From Conservatibacter flavescens (lineage in GTDB: Bacteria > Pseudomonadota > Gammaproteobacteria > Enterobacterales > Pasteurellaceae): a DNA stretch of 64,000 nucleotides. The DNA lies in the NCBI RefSeq assembly GCF_002795425.1, contig NZ_PHHA01000002.1, positions 362,736 through 426,735 of the forward strand. Reading direction: 5' to 3'. Below, one piece after another: positions 1-8,664 of this stretch (the stretch's first letter is position 1; each line of letters starts with the position of its first letter). Made by a program: the position numbers and the translations under genes. The notes under the pieces were generated by a model, which did not search any database, was not told the DNA's origin, and was given only the letters and a program-made list of their open reading frames with translations.

Positions 1-452
1 TGGTAGATCAAGAAATGGTTGATCTATTATACAGCGCAAGCCAAGCTGGGGTAAAAATTCAAATGATCATTCGCGGTATGTGTTCATTACGCGCGGGTGT
101 GAAAGGGTTGAGTGAAAATATTCATATTATTAGTATTGTGGATCGTTTCCTCGAACACCCTAGGGTCTATTATTTTGAGAATAACGGTAATCCTGATGTC
201 TTTTTATCTTCTGCGGACTTAATGACACGCAATTTGGATCGCCGCATTGAAGTCGGTGTGCCAATTTATGACGAAGACACGAAGCAATGTGTGATTGATA
301 TTCTCAATATTCAACTTGCGGATAATATAAAAGCCCGTATTATTGACGCTCAAGAAAAAAATGAATATGTGAGAAATGACAATCCGCCTTGTCGTTCACA
401 AATTGCAATACATCAATATCTCATGGATAAAACGAAAAAAACTAAAGATTAA
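1..452 (+). CDS. ppk: Polyphosphate kinase, C-terminal part (5' end outside window)
   Basis: The frame is open from the left edge (the first full codon is at position 3), so only about the last 150 residues are present. They match the C-terminal catalytic domain of PPK1, including SQAGVKI, a GVKGLSENI segment, an FLEHPRVYYF segment and SADLMTRNLDRR. PPK1 reversibly transfers the ATP gamma-phosphate onto polyphosphate. The stop is followed after 3 bases by ppx, a usual pairing that suggests co-transcription. The autophosphorylated histidine lies in the missing part or at its edge and could not be checked. Confidence 0.95.
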   Translation, partial: VDQEMVDLLYSASQAGVKIQMIIRGMCSLRAGVKGLSENIHIISIVDRFLEHPRVYYFENNGNPDVFLSSADLMTRNLDRRIEVGVPIYDEDTKQCVIDILNIQLADNIKARIIDAQEKNEYVRNDNPPCRSQIAIHQYLMDKTKKTKD

Positions 453-455
453 ATT

Positions 456-1979
456 ATGAGTAAACAAGCTACACCACAACTATTTGCAGCTGTTGATCTT
501 GGGTCAAACAGCTTTCATATGATCATCGTTCGTATTGTTAACGGTTCCATTCAAGTATTATCGCGCCTTAAACAGCGTGTACAATTAGCCGAAGGATTAG
601 ATGAAAAAAATCATCTGAATCAAGCTGCAATCGAGCGTGGTGTCGCTTGTTTAGCCCTATTTGCTGAACGCTTACAAGGTATTCCTGCAGCCAATATACG
701 CACGGTTGGCACTTACACCCTGAGAAGAGCGGTCAATAATCAGGATTTTTTAGACGCCGCAAAAGCGGTTTATCCTTTCGATATTCAAATTATCTCTGGT
801 CAAGAAGAAGCCGAATTGATTTATTCAGGCGTCTCTCATACCCAACCTGAAAACGGGCGTAAGCTGGTTGTTGATATTGGTGGTGGCTCCACCGAAATGA
901 TCATTGGTGATAACTTTACACCATTACGTGCGGAAAGTCGTCACATTGGCTGTGTTAGCTTTGCTAAACAATTTTTTGACGAAAATAAAATCAGTGAAAA
1001 ACAGTTTAATCATGCCTATCAAGAAGCGCTAACCCGTATTGAAGATTTATCATGGGATTATCGCAATTTAGGCTGGCAATCTGTTTTAGGATCGTCAGGT
1101 ACCATCAAAACCATTAGCCAAATTATGCTGGAAAATTTTAATAAAGATGGCATTATTACCGCTGAAAATTTACGTCAATTAACCGAACTGGTGCTAAAGA
1201 CTGACAGCCTAGATAAGCTTAAAATTGCCGGTTTAAGCGACGATCGCGTGAACTTATTTCTACCCGGCTTGGCCATTTTAAGAGCTGTTTTTGAAACTTT
1301 CCGCATTGAACAAATGCGCTATTCTGATGGCGCATTACGTGAAGGTGTGATGTATGGTTTAGAACAAAGCTTCCAAGTAGATGATATTCGAGAACGCACA
1401 ATCAACAGCATTATGCGTAATTTTGCAGTTGATCGTGAGCAAGCGATGCGTGTAAGCAATACAGCTAATTTATTATTTAAAAAATACGCGCGCTGGCAAA
1501 ATCTAACCCAAACAGATGAGCTACAAAGCATTCTCATCGCGGCCACAAAACTCTATGAAATAGGATTAGTGCTCAACCATAGTGGGATACAAAAACACTC
1601 AGCCTACATGTTGCAAAGTATGGAATTACCCGGTTTTTCTCCAGAGCAGAAACAATTGTTGGTTCATCTTGTGCGTTTTCATGTAAAATCCTTTAAAAAT
1701 ATGGAATTACCACAACATGAAAGCTATTTTCATCGCCAAGACATCATTGCTTTAACCTTAATTATGCGGCTTGCGGTCATCATTAATCGCTCTCGTCAGG
1801 CCACTGAACTCACAGAAAACTATATTTTGCACGTTAATCATGATGCAACACAATGGGAACTTGAGTTTGAAAACGGCTATCTTGCGCGCAATCCTCTATT
1901 ACTAACGGATCTCAACGAAGAACAAGAATTACTCAAAGCCCTAGATATCCAACTAGATATCAAAGGAGGGAATGAATAA
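456..1979 (+). CDS. ppx: Exopolyphosphatase (Ppx/GppA family)
   Basis: This 507-residue protein of the ASKHA phosphatase superfamily releases phosphate from the ends of polyphosphate; the related GppA acts on pppGpp. The N-terminal phosphate-binding motif AVDLGSNSFHM and the second motif VDIGGGSTEM are intact. The C-terminal half is the alpha-helical, HD-like extension found in full-length Ppx (about 513 residues in E. coli). Its position 3 bases behind ppk favours Ppx over GppA. Many Pasteurellaceae have only one family member, so it may do both jobs; that is inference. Confidence 0.92.
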   Translation: MSKQATPQLFAAVDLGSNSFHMIIVRIVNGSIQVLSRLKQRVQLAEGLDEKNHLNQAAIERGVACLALFAERLQGIPAANIRTVGTYTLRRAVNNQDFLDAAKAVYPFDIQIISGQEEAELIYSGVSHTQPENGRKLVVDIGGGSTEMIIGDNFTPLRAESRHIGCVSFAKQFFDENKISEKQFNHAYQEALTRIEDLSWDYRNLGWQSVLGSSGTIKTISQIMLENFNKDGIITAENLRQLTELVLKTDSLDKLKIAGLSDDRVNLFLPGLAILRAVFETFRIEQMRYSDGALREGVMYGLEQSFQVDDIRERTINSIMRNFAVDREQAMRVSNTANLLFKKYARWQNLTQTDELQSILIAATKLYEIGLVLNHSGIQKHSAYMLQSMELPGFSPEQKQLLVHLVRFHVKSFKNMELPQHESYFHRQDIIALTLIMRLAVIINRSRQATELTENYILHVNHDATQWELEFENGYLARNPLLLTDLNEEQELLKALDIQLDIKGGNE

Positions 1980-1994
1980 TCCCCCATAGTAAAA

Positions 1995-2021
1995 AGGACT
2001 GCTAAATTACATAGCAGTCCT
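1995..2021 (-). terminator. Hairpin between converging ppx and greA
   Basis: A perfect 10-bp stem (AGGACTGCTA/TAGCAGTCCT) with a 7-base loop. On the minus strand it is followed by a run of T, as expected for the greA terminator. It may also stop ppx transcripts. Confidence 0.8.
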
Positions 2022-2064
2022 AAACTAATCGTTTATTTTCGCTTCCGCATAGTAGGCACAATAT

Positions 2065-2541
2065 TTAGAGATAATTTACCTCAATAATATCAAATTCAAC
2101 TGTGCCGCCCGGTGTTGTGATGGTTACTGTATCATCCACTTCTTTTCCCACCAATCCTCGCGCAATGGGTGAATTAACCGATATTAGTCCTGCTTTGATA
2201 TCAGCCTCATCATCACCAACAATGCGATAAGTCACTTCTTCATCTGAGGCGGTATTTAATAACACAACCGTCGCACCAAAAATCACTTTGCCATTATTGG
2301 GGATTTTGGTCACATCAATCACTTGACTGTTAGCTAATTTTCCTTCAATTTCTTGAATACGTCCTTCGCAAAATCCTTGTTGCTCACGAGCAGCATGATA
2401 TTCTGCATTTTCTTTTAAATCACCATGTTCACGTGCTTCGGCTATCGCATTAATAATTTCAGGGCGACGCACTGTTTTAAGAAATTCTAATTCTTCTCGT
2501 AATTGTTCCGCACCACGAACCGTCATAGGAATTTGTTTCAT
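2065..2541 (-). CDS. greA: Transcript cleavage factor GreA
   Basis: GreA enters the secondary channel of RNA polymerase and stimulates cleavage of backtracked transcripts. The 158-residue length is standard. The N-terminal coiled coil carries the acidic tip ([17 protein letters not shown], where D and E position magnesium), followed by the FKBP-like C-terminal domain. I start at the ATG giving MKQIPMT, which has a GGGAAAG ribosome site; an in-frame upstream ATG would add nine residues with no family support. The leader carries a terminator-like hairpin, described separately. Confidence 0.97.
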   Translation of the reverse strand: MKQIPMTVRGAEQLREELEFLKTVRRPEIINAIAEAREHGDLKENAEYHAAREQQGFCEGRIQEIEGKLANSQVIDVTKIPNNGKVIFGATVVLLNTASDEEVTYRIVGDDEADIKAGLISVNSPIARGLVGKEVDDTVTITTPGGTVEFDIIEVNYL

Positions 2542-2577
2542 GATTACTTTCCCATAAAAATTAAACAAAAAGAAATC

Positions 2578-2603
2578 CAGCCCTATTTTACCTAATAAGG
2601 CTG
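2578..2603 (-). promoter_or_regulatory. Terminator-like hairpin in the greA leader (GraL-like attenuator)
   Basis: Read on the minus strand, a 10-bp stem (CAGCCTTATT/AATAGGGCTG, one G-T wobble) with loop AGGTAA is followed by a T-rich tract (ATTTCTTTTTGTTT) that ends shortly before the greA ribosome site. This is the layout of an intrinsic terminator inside a 5' leader. In E. coli, imprecise termination in the greA leader produces the small GraL RNAs. The structure is seen directly; the function is inferred. Confidence 0.6.
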
Positions 2604-2644
2604 AATGATTTAAGGCCCATTGGCCAACGTAAAATTTAGTAATG

Positions 2645-2688
2645 ATTATAACATAGCTAATAGGGTTTTCGTATAGCGATGTTATAAT
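2645..2688. promoter_or_regulatory. Divergent promoter pair for greA (-) and dacB (+)
   Basis: Two copies of ATTATAACAT/ATGTTATAAT form a perfect 10-bp inverted repeat with 24 bases between the arms. Each arm reads TGTTATAAT on its own strand, a consensus extended -10 element (TGnTATAAT). Neither has a good -35 hexamer, which extended -10 promoters can tolerate. The plus-strand -10 ends at 2688, so a start near 2695 would leave room for the dacB ATG at 2721. Confidence 0.6.
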
Positions 2689-2720
2689 AATTCCTTTGCC
2701 TTATCATGTTAAATGAATCT

Positions 2721-4151
2721 ATGTCTAAATTACTTAAATCAACATTCGTTATTGGTAGCTTGTTCTTTCACACCGCTACGGCTCAAATCAGCGATATAAA
2801 ACCCTTTCTTCAACCTCTACCTCAAGGAACAAGTCTCGGTTTTATCGCAAAAAATTTAACGCAAAACCAGGTTATTGCCCAATACAACTCAGATACCTTC
2901 ATGCTACCTGCCAGTACGCAAAAAGTACTCACCGCACTCACTGCAAAATTAGCATTAGGCGATTCATTTCGTTTTTCCACTTCACTTTTAACTAACGGCA
3001 CAATAAAAAATGGTATATTACAAGGTGATCTCATCGCCAAATTTACGGGAGATCCCGATCTCACCAGCGGTCAGTTAGCCAATCTATTAAGTGAACTGAA
3101 AAAACAAGGTATTCAAAAAATCAATGGTAACTTAATTTTAGATACGTCTGTGTTTGCAAGTCACGATCGGGCGCCAGGTTGGATTTGGAATGATTTAACC
3201 ATGTGCTTTAATTCGCCTCCCGCTGCAGTGAATATTGACAATAACTGTTTTTACGTTGATTTAGAGGCAAATCAGGATGTTGGACAACATGTAAAATTTA
3301 ATGTTCCCGCCGCATTTCCTGTGCAAGTATTCGGACAAGTACGCATTGCAGATAAAAAAGAAGCAGGCTATTGCCAACTGGATGCTGTAGTGCATGATAA
3401 TAATCGCTACCAAATAAAAGGCTGTCTTGCTCGACAAACGAAACCTTTTGCACTCAGTTTTGCGGTTCAAGATCCCGATGCTTATGCTGCCGCCATCATT
3501 CAGCGTCAATTAAAACGACTTAATATTGAATTCAAGGGGCAAGTTCAGCAACCGTTGACCCCACAACAAGGAAAATTACTCGCAGAGCATTTATCTGCGC
3601 CCTTGCCAGATTTACTCACTAAAATGATGAAAAAATCGGATAACCAAATAGCCGATGCGCTCTTTCGCACTGTTGCTTACCATACTTACAAACGCCCAGC
3701 TTCTTTTCAATTAGGCACACTCGCCATGAAAAAAGTATTGAGCTCTCAAGCGGGTATCCAATTTGGCCATTCTGTGATTGCTGATGGCTCAGGGCTTTCT
3801 CGTCATAATTTAATTGCGCCAGAAACCATGTTACAAATACTTGAATATATTGCGAGGAATGAAGAAACATTAAACTTGATGGCCACTTTCCCTATTGCCG
3901 GAGTAGATGGCACATTAAGCGGGCGGGGTTCGATGATCAATGAACCCCTTGTGAAAAATATTAAAGCGAAAACAGGCGCATTAAAAGGAGTGTATAATTT
4001 AGCCGGATTTATGACCAACGCACAAGGCGAACACATTGCATTCGTCCAATTTATTAATGGTTATTCCACTGGAGAACACGAAAGCCGCACACAACGAGGC
4101 CCCCTAAATCGCTTTGAAAACAGCATTTACCAAGAGATATATCGTCAATAA
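2721..4151 (+). CDS. dacB: D-Ala-D-Ala carboxypeptidase/endopeptidase (PBP4)
   Basis: A periplasmic peptidoglycan hydrolase of the S13 family that trims the terminal D-Ala and cleaves D-Ala-meso-DAP cross-links. With the start at MSKLLKS it has 476 residues, matching E. coli DacB (477). It has a signal peptide ending near TATA-Q. The three active-site boxes are intact: S65-T-Q-K68 (SxxK), S306-D-N308 (SxN) and K417-T-G419 (KTG). An ATG five codons upstream is possible, but it sits only about 11 bases after the predicted transcription start. It is divergent from greA, as in E. coli. Confidence 0.95.
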   Translation: MSKLLKSTFVIGSLFFHTATAQISDIKPFLQPLPQGTSLGFIAKNLTQNQVIAQYNSDTFMLPASTQKVLTALTAKLALGDSFRFSTSLLTNGTIKNGILQGDLIAKFTGDPDLTSGQLANLLSELKKQGIQKINGNLILDTSVFASHDRAPGWIWNDLTMCFNSPPAAVNIDNNCFYVDLEANQDVGQHVKFNVPAAFPVQVFGQVRIADKKEAGYCQLDAVVHDNNRYQIKGCLARQTKPFALSFAVQDPDAYAAAIIQRQLKRLNIEFKGQVQQPLTPQQGKLLAEHLSAPLPDLLTKMMKKSDNQIADALFRTVAYHTYKRPASFQLGTLAMKKVLSSQAGIQFGHSVIADGSGLSRHNLIAPETMLQILEYIARNEETLNLMATFPIAGVDGTLSGRGSMINEPLVKNIKAKTGALKGVYNLAGFMTNAQGEHIAFVQFINGYSTGEHESRTQRGPLNRFENSIYQEIYRQ

Positions 4152-4184
4152 AAAATATTCTGATAAATCACCGCACTTTTTATC

Positions 4185-4219
4185 CAAATCCCTCTTATTT
4201 CACAACAAAGAGGGATTTG
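4185..4219. terminator. Hairpin between converging dacB and cra
   Basis: A perfect 12-bp stem (CAAATCCCTCTT/AAGAGGGATTTG) with an 11-base loop lies between two converging genes. Neither side has a strong T-run, so its efficiency as an intrinsic terminator is uncertain. An uptake signal lies just to its left at about 4170. Confidence 0.5.
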
Positions 4220-4225
4220 AATCAG

Positions 4226-5224
4226 TTACTCGCAGTTATTACACAGAATCTGACGAGGAATCACCTCTTCTTGATCATACTGTAATTTCTTACGTTTTAA
4301 CTTAAACTCCACAGAGCGCAACAAAGCTTCCACAATTTTATCATGGTGTTGCACACTACAAACCACCTTATTTGGGACTAAGTCTAACATCTCATGGTTT
4401 CCAAATGTTGCAATAACCATGTCTTCTGGAATGTGTTTAAACACTTTCAATAACGCCGCAAATACACCTTGCATGAGCGTTAGCGATGTCACAAAAATCG
4501 CATCAGGTAAAGGATTATTCTGCAACCAATCTACAAACGCTTCCGTCGCTTCATATTTATGAAAACGATTGGCGTAAAGATATTCCACATTCACATTGTG
4601 TCGTGCAGCGGAACGCTCGAAACCTTGTTGACGATGATGGCTCATATCTAAATCAGCAACCGCGCCTAAAAACAAGACATTTTTAATATTATCTTGCACG
4701 GAAAATAACTTCTCCGCTAATAAATAAGCATCGTTTTCATCATCAGATAACACTTTCATGCCTTGTTCTGAATTACTACGACGATCAAAATAGATTAAAG
4801 GTGTTTCGCCACAATTTTCTTGATAAAACGTCGAATCTACCGGTAAGGAAGTCGAAACAATCAGCGCTTCTACTCTACGTTGAAATAAATTCGTTGCGCA
4901 GTTCATCTCATTTTCTGGGTTATCATTTGAACAAGCAATAATTAATTGATAACCTCTTTCGCGACAACGATTTTCAAGGTGATTAGCAATTCTTGCATAG
5001 CTCATATTTTCAAAATCAGGAATAATGAGCCCTATAGTATTCGTTCGTCCTACCCTTAAGCCGGCCGCCATAGCGTTTGGCTTAAAGTTATATTGCTTAA
5101 TTAGCGCACTTACTTTTTCAATTGTTTTATCACTGACGCGATATTCTTTTGCTTTGCCGTTAACGACATAGCTTACTGTAGTCCGAGATACCCCGGCCAG
5201 TTTGGCAAGTTCATCTAATTTCAC
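4226..5224 (-). CDS. cra: Catabolite repressor/activator Cra (FruR), LacI family
   Basis: A 332-residue LacI/GalR-type regulator that in enterobacteria binds fructose-1-phosphate and controls glycolysis and gluconeogenesis genes. The start MKLDELAKLAGVSRTT is the Cra helix-turn-helix, followed by a hinge region (NAMAAGLRVGRT) and NENM-type periplasmic-binding-like core segments such as YQLIIACSNDNPENEM. Length and N-terminal sequence follow E. coli Cra (334) closely; the C-terminal half is more divergent. It is not linked to a fru operon here. pykA and ppc, enzymes of the pathways Cra controls in E. coli, lie elsewhere in the window, but I saw no clear Cra operator at either. Confidence 0.9.
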   Translation of the reverse strand: MKLDELAKLAGVSRTTVSYVVNGKAKEYRVSDKTIEKVSALIKQYNFKPNAMAAGLRVGRTNTIGLIIPDFENMSYARIANHLENRCRERGYQLIIACSNDNPENEMNCATNLFQRRVEALIVSTSLPVDSTFYQENCGETPLIYFDRRSNSEQGMKVLSDDENDAYLLAEKLFSVQDNIKNVLFLGAVADLDMSHHRQQGFERSAARHNVNVEYLYANRFHKYEATEAFVDWLQNNPLPDAIFVTSLTLMQGVFAALLKVFKHIPEDMVIATFGNHEMLDLVPNKVVCSVQHHDKIVEALLRSVEFKLKRKKLQYDQEEVIPRQILCNNCE

Positions 5225-5512
5225 ATTTCACTCCTTTTAAATGTTAAGTTAGGTTTATGTTAATGGTTTTAAGAATTATAGCGAGTTTATTTTAATAAAA
5301 AAAGTACAGAATGACACAGATCCGCGCTTTAAAATCAATAAACTCGACTAAAATTTACCGCACTTTTAATACGTCAATTTTTTAAATGAATCACTTTAAT
5401 TCAATTCCTTGTACCAACATCGCCAATTCCCTATTTTTCCGTTATAATAACAGCTATTTTATTGGGCAAATTCTCAATCAATCATCGCCCCTAAATATAT
5501 TTGAGGTTTTTT

Positions 5513-7039
5513 ATGACTCCTGTTGTTGCCCTTGTCGGTCGTCCGAATGTTGGCAAATCGACTTTATTTAACCGCCTAACGCGTACGCGTGATGCCTTAG
5601 TTGCTGATTTTCCAGGCTTAACCCGAGATCGTAAATATGGTCAAGCCAATATAGCCGGCTATGAATTTATTGTTATTGATACGGGTGGTATTGATGGCAC
5701 TGAAGAAGGCGTGGAAGAAAAAATGGCAGAACAATCCCTGCTAGCAATTGAAGAAGCGGATATTGTCCTATTCTTAGTTGATGCACGCGCTGGCTTAACT
5801 GCTGCTGACATTGGTATTGCACATTATCTACGCCAACGTCAAAATAAAACCACTATTGTCGTCGCTAACAAAACTGATGGCATTGATGCGGATTCCCATT
5901 GTGCAGAATTTTATCAGCTCGGTCTAGGAGAAATTGCGCAAATTGCCGCCTCTCAAGGGCGTGGCGTGCATCAATTAATGGAAAATGTCCTTGCCCCTTT
6001 CGCTGAGAATCTCAAACAACATGAAGAATCAGCAGAAAGTGCGGTGGAAAATAATGAAAATGTTGATGAATCTGATGAATGGGAGCATGATTTCGATTTT
6101 TCTAACGAAAATGATACCGCACTTTTAGATGAAGCATTAGAAAATGAACAGACCGTAGAAGATAAAAATATCAAAATTGCTATTGTCGGCCGTCCAAATG
6201 TCGGAAAATCCACATTAACCAACCGAATTTTAGGCGAAGATCGCGTGGTAGTATATGATTTGCCCGGCACTACACGGGATAGTATTTATATCCCTATGGA
6301 GCGAGATGGCCAACATTATACAATTATAGATACCGCAGGTGTACGTAAGCGTGGAAAAGTCACCTTAACCGTAGAAAAGTTTTCGGTAATCAAAACCTTA
6401 CAAGCGATTCAAGATGCCAACGTTGTACTCTTAACAATAGATGCTCGCGAAGGCATTTCTGATCAAGATTTGTCTCTTCTTGGTTTTATCCTGAATGCAG
6501 GGCGTTCATTAGTTATAGTGATCAATAAATGGGACGGTCTCAATCATGAGGTCAAAGATCAAGTTAAATCGGAACTCGATCGTCGTTTAGATTTTATTGA
6601 CTTTGCGCGTGTTCACTTCATCTCTGCACTACATGGTAGTGGCGTGGGTAACTTATTTGATTCCATTCAAGAAGCTTATGCCTGTGCAACTCAAAAAATG
6701 ACAACCTCCATGTTGACGCGCATTCTGCAAATGGCTACCGATGAGCACCAGCCACCAATGGTTTCTGGCCGACGTATTAAATTAAAATACGCCCATCCCG
6801 GCGGATATAATCCACCGATTATTGTGATACATGGAAATCAGATGGACAAATTGCCTGACTCTTATAAGCGCTATTTATCCAATTACTATCGTCGTAGTTT
6901 AAGAATTGTGGGTTCTCCTATCCGAATTTTATTTCAAGAAGGCAATAACCCATTTGCTGGACGTCGTAATACCTTAACACCAAACCAATTACGCAAGCGT
7001 AAGCGTTTGATGAAGTTTATTAAAAAATCAAAACGTTAG
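5513..7039 (+). CDS. der: Ribosome biogenesis GTPase Der (EngA)
   Basis: An essential double GTPase needed for 50S subunit assembly. The first G domain has GRPNVGKST at 9-17 and NKTD at 119-122. The second has GRPNVGKST at 226-234 and NKWD at 338-341. The C-terminal KH-like domain ends in a basic tail ([14 protein letters not shown]). An acidic linker rich in Glu and Asp separates the two G domains. The ATG at 5513 sits 6 bases after TGAGG, so I prefer it to the in-frame TTG at 5501. The gene carries uptake signals in its linker region. Confidence 0.97.
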   Translation: MTPVVALVGRPNVGKSTLFNRLTRTRDALVADFPGLTRDRKYGQANIAGYEFIVIDTGGIDGTEEGVEEKMAEQSLLAIEEADIVLFLVDARAGLTAADIGIAHYLRQRQNKTTIVVANKTDGIDADSHCAEFYQLGLGEIAQIAASQGRGVHQLMENVLAPFAENLKQHEESAESAVENNENVDESDEWEHDFDFSNENDTALLDEALENEQTVEDKNIKIAIVGRPNVGKSTLTNRILGEDRVVVYDLPGTTRDSIYIPMERDGQHYTIIDTAGVRKRGKVTLTVEKFSVIKTLQAIQDANVVLLTIDAREGISDQDLSLLGFILNAGRSLVIVINKWDGLNHEVKDQVKSELDRRLDFIDFARVHFISALHGSGVGNLFDSIQEAYACATQKMTTSMLTRILQMATDEHQPPMVSGRRIKLKYAHPGGYNPPIIVIHGNQMDKLPDSYKRYLSNYYRRSLRIVGSPIRILFQEGNNPFAGRRNTLTPNQLRKRKRLMKFIKKSKR

Positions 7040-7045
7040 GGGTTA

Positions 7046-7092
7046 AAAGTGCGGTCTGTTTGCCAAAACTTTTCCCAAACAAACCGCACTTT
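7046..7092. terminator. Uptake-signal inverted pair, der/dolP terminator
   Basis: Two uptake signals in opposite orientation extend to a 17-bp stem with one mismatch: AAAGTGCGGT plus TGTTTG pairs with CAAACA plus ACCGCACTTT. It lies between two converging genes. Paired uptake signals acting as terminators are well known in Pasteurellaceae. Confidence 0.75.
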
Positions 7093-7096
7093 ATGC

Positions 7097-7678
7097 TTAA
7101 TTAATATAGGCAAATACTTTAATGACTTTTTGAACCCCTGCAACATTACGCGCAACTTCTGTTGCTGCATTGGCTTGATCTTGTGTCACATTTCCCATTA
7201 AAAAGACTTCACCATTTTCCGTGATCACTTTAACGCTGGTTGACTTCACTTGAGAATTAACCAATAACTTTGATTTAATTTGTGTAGTAATCCAACTGTC
7301 TTTACTCACTTGTCCAATGGAAATCGGTGTGCCAATACGAATTTCGTTATACACATCTGTCACCCCTTCCACGCCACTGGCAAGGTTTTTTGCAATTTCT
7401 TTGAGGCTTTCTTGCGGTACTTGTCCAATTAACAGCACACGTCCGTTATAGGAAATCACATTCACTCTGCCTTCTTCTTTAATTTGCTCATCTGATTTAA
7501 TTGCAGAAGAAACTCTTTCTTCTAGGGTTTCATCATCTACTTGGGTCCCCAATGTTCTTGGGTCTGTTGCAACTTTGGTTGCCACAGCAGCCGTACCACC
7601 CACCACAGCGGCCGTAACACAGCCTTGTAATACTAACGCGGCACTTAATAACATAGCTAATTTAAATTTTCTTTGCAT
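7097..7678 (-). CDS. dolP: Outer-membrane BON-domain lipoprotein DolP (YraP)
   Basis: A 193-residue lipoprotein with lipobox LVLQGC (lipidated Cys20) and two BON domains (about 45-115 and 120-190). In E. coli, DolP binds anionic phospholipid at division sites and supports outer-membrane integrity and BAM activity. It lies downstream of diaA, the E. coli order, so its identity is supported by both domains and synteny. The Ala/Val/Gly-rich stretch after Cys20 is usual for this family. Confidence 0.93.
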   Translation of the reverse strand: MQRKFKLAMLLSAALVLQGCVTAAVVGGTAAVATKVATDPRTLGTQVDDETLEERVSSAIKSDEQIKEEGRVNVISYNGRVLLIGQVPQESLKEIAKNLASGVEGVTDVYNEIRIGTPISIGQVSKDSWITTQIKSKLLVNSQVKSTSVKVITENGEVFLMGNVTQDQANAATEVARNVAGVQKVIKVFAYIN

Positions 7679-7689
7679 GATTTTCTCCT

Positions 7690-8286
7690 TTATTCTGATG
7701 GCGCGCTTGGCGCAAATAAAATCTGATAATCCACTAATTCACACAATGCATTAATCACAAAAAGATGATTTTCTAAAATACGACTTTCTTTAGTAGCCGG
7801 CGACGCGATGGCCACATCATTTTCAGATAATGCACCATGTACATGATCATTCTGTGCATTTGTTAATGCAACAACAGGAATATCTTTTCCCGCAGCCGCA
7901 TGAATGACATTCACAATAACCTCTTCATTACCCGACGCCAGAACAATCAAAAGATCACCGGTTTGAGCCACCGCATTAAACTGGCGTTGGTACAATTGCA
8001 TATGGTTATCATCAAAAATAATGGCGGAACCCACCGCACTATCTAATGAAAGTAATACCGCTGGAAAGCTTGGACGCTCAAATTCATAGCGATTGAGCAA
8101 ATTGGCCACTAAAATTTGTGCATTTGCATAGCCACGCCCGTGACCACATACAATGATTTTATGTCCACTAATCAAACATTCCACCATTTTTTCCGCCGCT
8201 CGCATAATTGCATCAGGCAATAATTCCGCTGCAGAAATCTGAGTTTGTAAACTTTCTGTATAAAGATCTTTAATCTTATCGCGCAT
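7690..8286 (-). CDS. diaA: DnaA initiator-associating protein DiaA (SIS domain)
   Basis: A 198-residue SIS-domain protein of the GmhA-like group. In E. coli, DiaA tetramers bind DnaA and promote its loading at oriC. The SIS core is visible as KIIVCGHGRGYANAQ and DLLIVLASGNEE. The start MRDKIKDLY is chosen by alignment with DiaA; an in-frame upstream codon would add 27 residues overlapping yraN. It lies between yraN and dolP, as in E. coli. GmhA is the alternative for this fold, but the neighbours favour DiaA. Confidence 0.92.
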   Translation of the reverse strand: MRDKIKDLYTESLQTQISAAELLPDAIMRAAEKMVECLISGHKIIVCGHGRGYANAQILVANLLNRYEFERPSFPAVLLSLDSAVGSAIIFDDNHMQLYQRQFNAVAQTGDLLIVLASGNEEVIVNVIHAAAGKDIPVVALTNAQNDHVHGALSENDVAIASPATKESRILENHLFVINALCELVDYQILFAPSAPSE

Positions 8287-8293
8287 AAAAACC

Positions 8294-8662
8294 CTAATTA
8301 TTAAATTCAATAAAATTTTGCAACCATTGCATTTCTTGTGCAGAACCGCCAAATGCAACCACATCAAAGCGACAATCGGCTTCTTCTAAACTGGTGTCAT
8401 GTTGCGCTAACCAAAGATTAGCCGCTTTAATCCATTTTTGCTGTTTTGCCCAATTGATACTTTCTAATGCTGTACCAAATTTTTGATTTTTACGCTGACG
8501 AACTTCAACAAAGACAAGAGTTTGCCCATCTTGCATAATCAAATCAATTTCACCACATTTAAATTGCTGATTTGCGGCAATAAACCGAAGTCCTTGAGAT
8601 TCTAAAAAGAGGCGAGCTTGATACTCAAACTTCGCCCCTTGTTGACGCTTTAATGAAAACAT
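8294..8662 (-). CDS. yraN: UPF0102 endonuclease-like protein YraN
   Basis: A 122-residue protein with the restriction-endonuclease-like fold of the UPF0102 family. The pattern [21 protein letters not shown] contains the D-x(n)-E-x-R/K arrangement of PD-(D/E)XK nucleases. The role in the cell is not established; a link to DNA repair or uptake has been proposed for relatives. It starts 2 bases after the lpoA stop and precedes diaA by 7 bases, so it belongs to the lpoA-yraN-diaA-dolP transcript. Confidence 0.92.
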   Translation of the reverse strand: MFSLKRQQGAKFEYQARLFLESQGLRFIAANQQFKCGEIDLIMQDGQTLVFVEVRQRKNQKFGTALESINWAKQQKWIKAANLWLAQHDTSLEEADCRFDVVAFGGSAQEMQWLQNFIEFNN

Positions 8663-8664
8663 AG

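Noticed and set aside
4114..4305. 63-codon plus-strand ORF between dacB and cra
   Set aside because: It overlaps the ends of two well-supported genes and a hairpin, and its translation resembles no family.
5501..5512. Upstream TTG start for der
   Set aside because: The ATG at 5513 has a well-placed TGAGG and gives the conserved N-terminus; the TTG overlaps that ribosome site.
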